Source of the DNA: Pogona vitticeps
Lineage: Eukaryota > Chordata > Lepidosauria > Squamata > Agamidae
Assembly: GCF_051106095.1 (NCBI RefSeq)
Contig: NC_135786.1
Coordinates: forward strand, 28,857,001-28,921,000
Reading direction: 5' to 3'
DNA length: 64,000 nucleotides
Part shown: piece by piece, positions 57,337-64,000 of the stretch
Numbering within the stretch: the first letter of the stretch is position 1
Layout: every line of letters begins with the position of its first letter
The notes under the pieces: generated by a model
Database searches by the model: none
Seen by the model: only the letters and a program-made list of their open reading frames with translations
Told to the model about the DNA's origin: nothing
Position numbers and translations under genes: made by a program

Positions 57337-59518
57337 TGATATGGGCAGGGGAAGTTACAATACTGCTGCTCCACTAAACAAAGGAAAAATGGTACATACA
57401 TAATAATCACATTTGTCAGAGGAGTTGTGGAATGTGTTTTTGCATCATCTTAGATGTATGTATATTTTTCTTTTTTAGAAATGGGTAAAGTTGCATGGTT
57501 TTTAAGATGTCAGATTTTCCATACTCCAAATGAGTACCGAAACCAAGATCTCAAAGCGGCTATCTAGCTCTTATTTGAAGCCAACCACTTCAAATGCCAT
57601 TGTTCTATTAAGAAAAAAGAGGTTCCAGTATGTATATATGTAGCAGACTAAGAATTATCTTGGTTACTTCATGCAAACAGAATTCATACTCTCTCCCTTA
57701 CAAAATCAAAACAGCAAACACCTGTTACTACTTACATGTCGATAAATCTTTCAAAGAGTTTTAACTGGAGGCAGGACACAGTTGAATATTTTATGCTCTG
57801 GCACACTTCCATTTAACACTCCTCCAGGGATTATGAGGTGCCCTCTCCCCCTGGCAATTTAGAATTCACAATTGATAGAAAGAAGGGCTAAGGAGCCTTA
57901 CAGATGAAGGAGAGGCCCTGTTAATTCCAATCAGCCTGGTCAGTGGTTAGAGTCCAGAAACAACTGGGTATACCCAGATTGTTCAGCTTTGATTTCAAAC
58001 ATATGCAGTACTTGCCAACTTTCTTGAAACAGCTTTTCCTTTAAATATTCCTTTAATAGTCTACATGATAATACAGTGTAATTATTTATTTAAGGGTATC
58101 CATTTTTCTCACCATTGTGCACAGAAACCCAGGTGCTTTTCAGATGTTTAAAGCTATAGCTCACCTGCTTCCTGACCTTGGCTCATGCTGGAGGGGGCAT
58201 ATGGGAATTGTAGTCCAAATGCCTAGAGGACCCCAGGACGTGCATTCTGCATACACAGCATTACAGCATGTTTAACTATGTTTTAGACACAGAAATGAAC
58301 CATGGGGGTTATGTGAACTTCCTCTTGCTTGTACCTTTTTGTCCCTTCTTTCCCCTTTTTGGAATTTATTGTAAGGTGTTGTTGTGTCTGCATTAGATGG
58401 CAGTGTGGTTAGCTTTAAATAAATTTTCAAACAGTCTATAAAGCAGGACTGCCAATACTAGTTTAAATATGTCAACAGTAATACTTCATGCAGAAAGCAT
58501 ATTGTTTACATATGTTGAAATTGTTGCACCTTTATAGTACTTCTAATGACAGATATTATTTCTACCAGCTATTTATTTCTTTCCCAATAGTTAGTAAGCA
58601 AAGGCTAGATAAATGTAGTAACCTAATATATTGTAACCAATGCCAGCTCAATTACTAACCAGAATTCCATGGGCTTTTTACTCAGGAGTAAGTGAAATAG
58701 CGTGTTGTAGCAGCAAGTTGCAGCTGGTTTACACCCAGAACAGGGCTTGGCATGCATTCAACACTTCATTAATTTGCTGCTGTGACTTAAACGATTTCAG
58801 TTATTCGGGAGTAAAATCCAAATTAAGATGGACTCATTAAAACTGTTTAGGTGAGTCCATAGTTACTTGCGTATATCTATGGCCTGTTTAAAAACTAGTT
58901 GATTTTGGAGAAAGATTTGAGCTAGATCATAAATAAAATCTATTTTCCTTCATTTCTTTTCATTCAGCAGTACTTGTGTATGGAGCTTTCCCTTCACTCT
59001 AAGCCTTTTCTCAGTTCCCCAGCAATTATTCTATATACATCAGAGCCTGAGTCACAATTAGTAAGTTGTGGGGCACTACCATACAGAGCATTTGTTCTCA
59101 GGAATATATCTCATTGTGTGCTGATGGCTTCAGAGTTTTTCAAGGCTCTGTTTGCCTTGACTCAGCGACTGTGAAAACACCTGTGACTTTGTGTCTTCCC
59201 TCATCTTCTTTCCAGTGCATGGTTTATTTGCTAGCTTGTTTTGTTCTAGGTAATCAAGTTTAGCGATATGGCACTTCCCCACAGTTTATTTCTGCAATTG
59301 GAGTTTCTCAGTTGGAAGCTTTCCATTAAAATTGTCACTTAAATGCAAACACAAAATTAAAGTTGCTCCAGATGGGAATTTGTTTTTCAATCAAATTTCA
59401 GAAGATGTTCTTTTATGTTCTTGGAAGCATGGTTGGAAGTTCATTTCTCCATCAAGTTGGAAGTTTTCAGTTAGGCAGAAAAACACACAATGGCACTGAA
59501 TAGAGGCTATAGAGGCTT
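57337..59518. other. Probable ADIG 3' flank/UTR and intergenic DNA
   Basis: No further gene is recognised. If exon 3 is real, its 3' UTR could extend to the AATAAA at 58418-58423. A fragment near 58195-58215 has GGGAATTGTAGTCC, a trace of a hAT-type MITE. Confidence 0.4.
58418..58423 (+). terminator. Candidate poly(A) signal downstream of the ADIG exon 3
   Basis: AATAAA on the plus strand about 1.1 kb past the stop codon. It is a plausible 3' end, but only one of several AT-rich options. Confidence 0.25.
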
Positions 59519-59556
59519 GGGTTTGTTTGTTTGTTTGTTTGTTTGTTTGTTTGTTT
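59519..59556. repeat. (GTTT)n microsatellite
   Basis: About nine GTTT units. Confidence 0.9.
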
Positions 59557-59882
59557 TTTGGTTTTATACATATTAGAAATATTTTAAAGGAGTAGTTTTT
59601 TTTCCTTGAGCATTCTCAAATATATGACTTTTAGAACTAAGGTTTGGATGCAAATCCCCATAGGCCTTATGCTCACAACCGTAAGGGCAAGAGCAGAGGG
59701 AACAACTCTGGCTTGTATGGAATGGCTGTAGGTCACATTAAAATTATAAGATAATAATCTCTTTTGCACTACAGCTGCAGCCATTTTACTTACTGTGGCA
59801 AGGTTTCTGGGTCTCATCTTTATTTATCTATAGATATTCTAGTCATGATTATCAGTGACTCCATCCTTTTGTTGTGCTATTA

Positions 59883-60389
59883 CAGTGGGGTCTTGACTTG
59901 AGAACTTAATTCGTATTGGAAGGCGGTTCTCGAGTCAAAAAGTTCTCAGGTCAAATCTGCATTTCCCATAGGAATGCATTGAAAACCATTTGATCCGTAT
60001 CTGCTCTTTTCCGTCCATAGAAACTAATGGGAAGCTGCTATTCTGCCTTCGACCACTAGAGGGGGATATTTTGTTTTTGTTTTTTTCTTAGGTCAAGAAA
60101 GGTTCAGGGAAGGCAGGGAAAATACAGTCCAGGCAGTACCAGGCAGTCTGAAGACTCCCAATCCACTCTCTAAACGCGGGGAGGAGGGAGGAAGCAGACA
60201 GGCACCCTTTTCACTGGCCAACAGTTAACTGAAAGTTCAAATTTTGCACTTTCCCTGCCTCCCACGTGGTTTTTTTTCAGTTCTTAACTCAAATCTAAGT
60301 ACTTAAGTCAAGTCAATATTTTCCTATGAGAGTGGTTCTTAAGTCAAAATGTTCTTAACTCAAGTCGTTCTTAAGTCAAGACCCCACTG
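59883..60389. mobile_element. Tigger-like MITE, 507 bp
   Basis: Ends are CAGTGGGGTCTTGACTTGAG and CTTAAGTCAAGACCCCACTG, with flanking TA (59881-59882 and 60390-60391). The first 140 bases closely match 18221-18360. It has GC-rich and T-rich inner parts and no transposase. Confidence 0.85.
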
Positions 60390-60391
60390 TA

Positions 60392-61730
60392 GCTCAGTGT
60401 CTGTTGTAGCTTTTTGAGTTTCAAGGAGGGTTTCCCTAAGGAGCAGAGAGTTTAGAGAGAGCCACAATGAGAACTAAGAATTTTGTTAGTTTTCATGTAG
60501 CATGAAAGTGGGCCATATAATAATCACTTAAGTTACCTGCTAAGGGTCCAGAAAATGTTGCTGTCACAGATTAAGAGCCAGACTACACAGGGGGAATATA
60601 TGGGGAAAACTACAGTTTTGGGACTGGCAGATTTGCATTTTTCCCATGGATCACCTGATGCAACGAGAAATGTGAATCAACCCGGAGTCCCACACCTGCA
60701 GTCAGTAGTTTTTCCTCTCTCCCAGGACACAGGGTGGTTTTTCTTTTTTACATGTTCTCCCGAATAGGCAGATCTGTTTATTGATTTACAGTTTTAACAA
60801 GCTCTCTCCTGGGCAAGATCTTTATTCATATCCTTGCATTACACAATTCAAAATCATGGGCACACATGGAATATGGGCAACATCGAAAGCCAATTAAAAT
60901 GTGAAGACTATTCTTGACTAGAAGTGGTCAGAGTTCCAGATGTGTGTGAAATATTTTCCCTCAACTTCAGCTGTTGAGGGGGGGGGCTGGGTGTCCACAA
61001 AGTGGGAGGTCTGGTGCTGCTCTAGTGCAACGCTTCTGGAAGTGAAGGATTTGTTGGATGTACGTTGTTGCCGGGGGTGGGGTGGGGGACACAAGAGTGT
61101 CTTCGCAACGCTTTGCCACTCTTTGGGGAGGCTCCTTGGATATGAGTATTGTACTTGAGGATGGAAATGCCTTCTTAAGGCAGTCCATTTGAACCGCGCC
61201 CCCTACAGGAGGTTCGGAAGTACTGCAATTAGAAGTCTTTTGCGCCTCTGGCTGGGGAAGAGAACCGAACGTCCCGGTGTGACTTCACAGGGAAAGAATG
61301 AGTTAATTCGCTTTTCCTTTCCCATGTAGTTACATTTATACAAAGTTTAGCCAGTACTTTGCTGTTGTGCTGTCATGTCAATTCCAATTTACTGCCCTAG
61401 AGATTCCTTAACTGAACTCCTGTGTGTTACTCAGAAACTTGCAGGCATCGCACTCTTTTCAAAAGTACGGTGCTAAGAAAAGATGAACGTACCTTGTTCC
61501 TTGGAGAAGGCTGAGCAGCAGGCCAAGCTCAGCTTCTCTAATGCTTGCTCCCTGATATTTCCAACTGTCTCTTTTAAAAACGGTTTCTGTATCAACCTGG
61601 GAAAAGACTAGCTGTGAGTGGGATCGGGTAGCAAGGAAAGATGCACCTTTCGCTTTGTTTCACAACAGTTCGTAACCCAAGGAGGGAAAAAAAAAGTTCT
61701 TGAACACAACTGGAAAACAAGAGGGGGGGT
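60392..61730. other. Non-coding DNA, no gene recognised
   Basis: No splice-flanked exon is recognised. G-runs lie at about 60979-60987 and 61074-61088. CpG density begins to rise after about 61180. Confidence 0.4.
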
Positions 61731-61734
61731 ACCT

Positions 61735-62035
61735 TTGGTGGACCACTAAAACGTCTCACACAGGCAGGCTTTTGAGTCTTGGAGGACTCTTCGTCAGGAA
61801 GCATTTTACAGAGCTGAGAGTGGTCCGGAAAAAAAGCAGGAAAACTCCAGAATTCCTCATGGCCAGATGTTTGGGCCCGGGTCTCACATTAAAACAAGAA
61901 AACCTAGCCCTAATACGCCGTCACGACGGTTTTAGGGACTTCTCTATTTCTTCTGCGCGCGCGCAGTTCCGTAATGTCCCGCCTGATGAAGAGTTCTGCA
62001 AGATTCAAAAGCTTGCCCATTCGTGATTTCAAAAA
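61735..62035. mobile_element. Element with inverted AAAGCTTGC/GCAGGCTTTTGA ends
   Basis: CACACAGGCAGGCTTTTGAG...GACTCTTCGTCAGG on the left (about 61757-61798) is inverted at the right as CCTGATGAAGAGTTCTGCAA...TTCAAAAGCTTGCCCA (about 61982-62020). This is a known reptile repeat theme. Both ends are present about 200 bases apart, so a short non-autonomous DNA element is likely; the boundaries are approximate. Confidence 0.55.
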
Positions 62036-62039
62036 GAAG

Positions 62040-63000
62040 TTCCTCCCAGCCTTGTTTAAGAATCACAAGGCAGCTCTTTTAACTGTGGGTGTAGGGGGGG
62101 CGGCGCGGCGCGTAGTTCAGCTAATTAAACTGCGAGTTTGCTCAGAAGCAAAGCCTGCACCCTCTTGCAGCTGAGCTGCAGCCTCTCCCTGAACCCGCGC
62201 GCCCAGCGGGGCAGATCCCCACAACCACAAGTCAAGGGCAGCCGGGAAGGACCGCTGCGTCCTCCTCCCTTTCACCGCTCGGCAGACTCCTCCTCCGGCT
62301 CCCCCCTCCCCTAATCCCGGAGCGCAGGACTGTACTCGATCTCCGCCCCCCCCCCCCTTTTTTTGTCTCCGGCGCGATTCAAACGCTTCCCACTCCGCGG
62401 CGCCCGTCGCGAATCCCGGCGCTTCCAACCGGCTCGGCGGCAGAAGCGAAGGGAAGCGCCGCGCGTTGTCGGCTCGCCTCGCCTCTCTCTGCGCGCCTTG
62501 GAGCCCAGCAGGTAAGGAGTGGCGGGGGGCCCTTCCTTTTGTTCCTCTCGGAGAAGGGCAGCCAAGGGCGGCAGCCGCAGAAAGAAGGGGGAGTGGGTGG
62601 GAAGGGAAGGAGGGATGCGTGAATGGCGACCCCGAGGGTGCTGCCCGAGCTTTTTTGCCCGGGAAGGAAACGTGGTGGTGGGTCGTGTTTTTGGGGTGCT
62701 AAACACAGCCGTCCGAGTTTTAGCCGCACCCCTGCCGGAGATGCCCTTCTTTCCGTCTTGGGTCCAGCGCAGAAGGCAAAGAGGACGGGATCCCTTTTTC
62801 CTGGGCGCTGCTGCAGCCTCAGTGGATGCGTCCGTCCTGTTGCATCTCGGCGTTGTCGGAAAGGGGAAGGCTGGCGGGCTTCCTCTTCGGGTTCTTGGAA
62901 GACGGGGGTTTTACGGGACACTTTCTGGAGGAACTGATCCTTAAACGGGGACTGCGATCAACGGGGTGGGTGTGCATTTTCCTGAACTGAAGCCCCTTGA
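62040..63000 (+). promoter_or_regulatory. CpG island and candidate first exon of a plus-strand gene
   Basis: The block is strongly GC- and CpG-rich. CAG|GTAAGG at 62509-62517 is a near-consensus plus-strand donor, so an untranslated exon would end at 62511. No ATG-started coding sequence reaches it. The gene body is off the window. If the human neighbour order is kept next to ADIG, ARHGAP40 is a candidate, but no sequence in the window proves it. Confidence 0.6.
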
Positions 63001-64000
63001 ACTTTGTATCCATGGGGCGTAGGGATCAATTGTGAGGATAGTTTGTAGCCGAGGGCCGGCTTAGGTGGCCTGGCGTCTCCCTTGTTCCAGGCGCTTTGCT
63101 TTTTAATCCAGAACCGACGCTTGGAATGGCTTCCGTCGCCCACATGGCCCCAAGTTGCCGTTCAGAGCTGCTGAACTCCCCGCGGAGTTCAAAAGCCCCA
63201 CCACGATCGTGCAGCCTTGCACCTACTTTCTCGGGCGTAGACCTGCCGGGTTTCTCTCCCGGCTAAGATTTCAGGCGGACTTTTCTGCTGGTCTGTGCGA
63301 ACAATTTCTAGTTGAACTTGCTGAGGTTGACCGCCGAGTAAACGTGCCTCGCGATGAGCCACAAAGGAAGTCGCCTTCTTGGGAGAGTTCCCGATGCTTT
63401 TAATTGGTTCGATCGTTTTGGATTGTTAAATGTTGCGCTCTGAGCGTGATTCATGGCAAAGGGTCAGGACGCGAATAGTTAAAGCTAGCAAATGCCCAAG
63501 TTTAAGATTTGATGTGCAAAGCAAAAATCTCCTGTGGGGCTTAATGTGGAAGGAGCCAGACGTTTTTGCAAGAAGGGGGTAACAATCCAATGTGAAAAGG
63601 GTGCAGTACTCTCTCCTCCTCCCTGGTAAACTGAGAAGTCCGCATTTTTATGGTGTCAGTCAGCTGACAACTGCATTGTAATTGGGTGTTTGCCTGCAAA
63701 CGAGTGAACCGTTACTCGTTAGGGCTGCTGCATCTTTTCACATGCAGTTATTGTTTGAACCGAAGCCTCCAGAAGGATGGCGAGTTCAAGCCAGGAGCGA
63801 ATTTGCTTCACTAGAGTGAGGGCTTCTTTCAGCCAGGAGCCAATTGGATTGAAAAGAGGAGTTACTTCATCCTTCTGCAGAGTTTGGTGAAGTTTAAAAC
63901 GCCCTGTAAATCAAGAAGTGAGACCCGCTCCTGCTGTTGCATTGATTAGAGCAGAATGTCATTTATGTTTTTATGTGCTGTTCACCTAGCTGCCTAGATC
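63001..64000. other. Probable first intron of the right-hand gene
   Basis: CpG density falls off gradually. No second exon, RNA gene or repeat is recognised. Confidence 0.4.

Noticed and set aside
62106-62165. tRNA-like A-box text (TAGTTCAGCTAATTAAACTG) in the right CpG island
   Set aside because: No matching B box or cloverleaf could be drawn. It may be a SINE head remnant, but support is too thin.

Overview
This window looks like nuclear DNA of a squamate reptile (lizard or snake). It holds two host genes that can be read exon by exon, ACTR5 on the minus strand and an ADIG-like gene on the plus strand. It also has the repeat mix typical of squamates: BovB/RTE, CR1 and L2 LINE remnants, tRNA-derived SINEs whose tail resembles the BovB end, a 5S-rRNA-like SINE, and many short palindromic DNA transposons. 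The species cannot be named from the sequence alone.

Layout. Positions 1-5.7 kb are repeat-rich non-coding DNA. A CpG island at about 5.7-7.6 kb carries a good minus-strand splice donor. By synteny it is probably the promoter and non-coding first exon of PPP1R16B, whose body would lie off the left edge. From 7.7 to 27 kb there is intergenic DNA with SINEs, an L2 end, several Tigger-like and hAT-like elements and one LTR fossil. ACTR5 spans 45.4 to 27.1 kb on the minus strand, with nine coding exons in consistent phase giving a 612-residue protein. Its first exon sits in a CpG island. The stretch from 45.5 to 50.1 kb holds two LINE remnants: one with a C-terminal zinc-finger-like motif, and the 3' part of a BovB.

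ADIG (adipogenin) begins at 50.1 kb on the plus strand. Exon 1 carries the conserved N-terminal membrane segment. Two downstream exons join it in perfect phase and predict a much longer protein (220 residues) with a second membrane segment. From 57.3 to 62 kb there is repeat-rich DNA, and a third CpG island at about 62.0-63.0 kb ends a probable non-coding first exon at a strong plus-strand donor. That gene continues off the right edge.

Context. ACTR5 encodes a nuclear INO80 chromatin-remodelling subunit and adipogenin is a small membrane protein of fat cells, so no joint function is implied. In human the order is RALGAPB-ADIG-ARHGAP40-SLC32A1-ACTR5-PPP1R16B, all in one direction. Here ADIG is directly next to ACTR5 and points the opposite way, with no SLC32A1 or ARHGAP40 between them. 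This suggests a local inversion or rearrangement. The most interesting points are the extended ADIG model, the altered gene order, and several well-preserved foldback and compound mobile elements.
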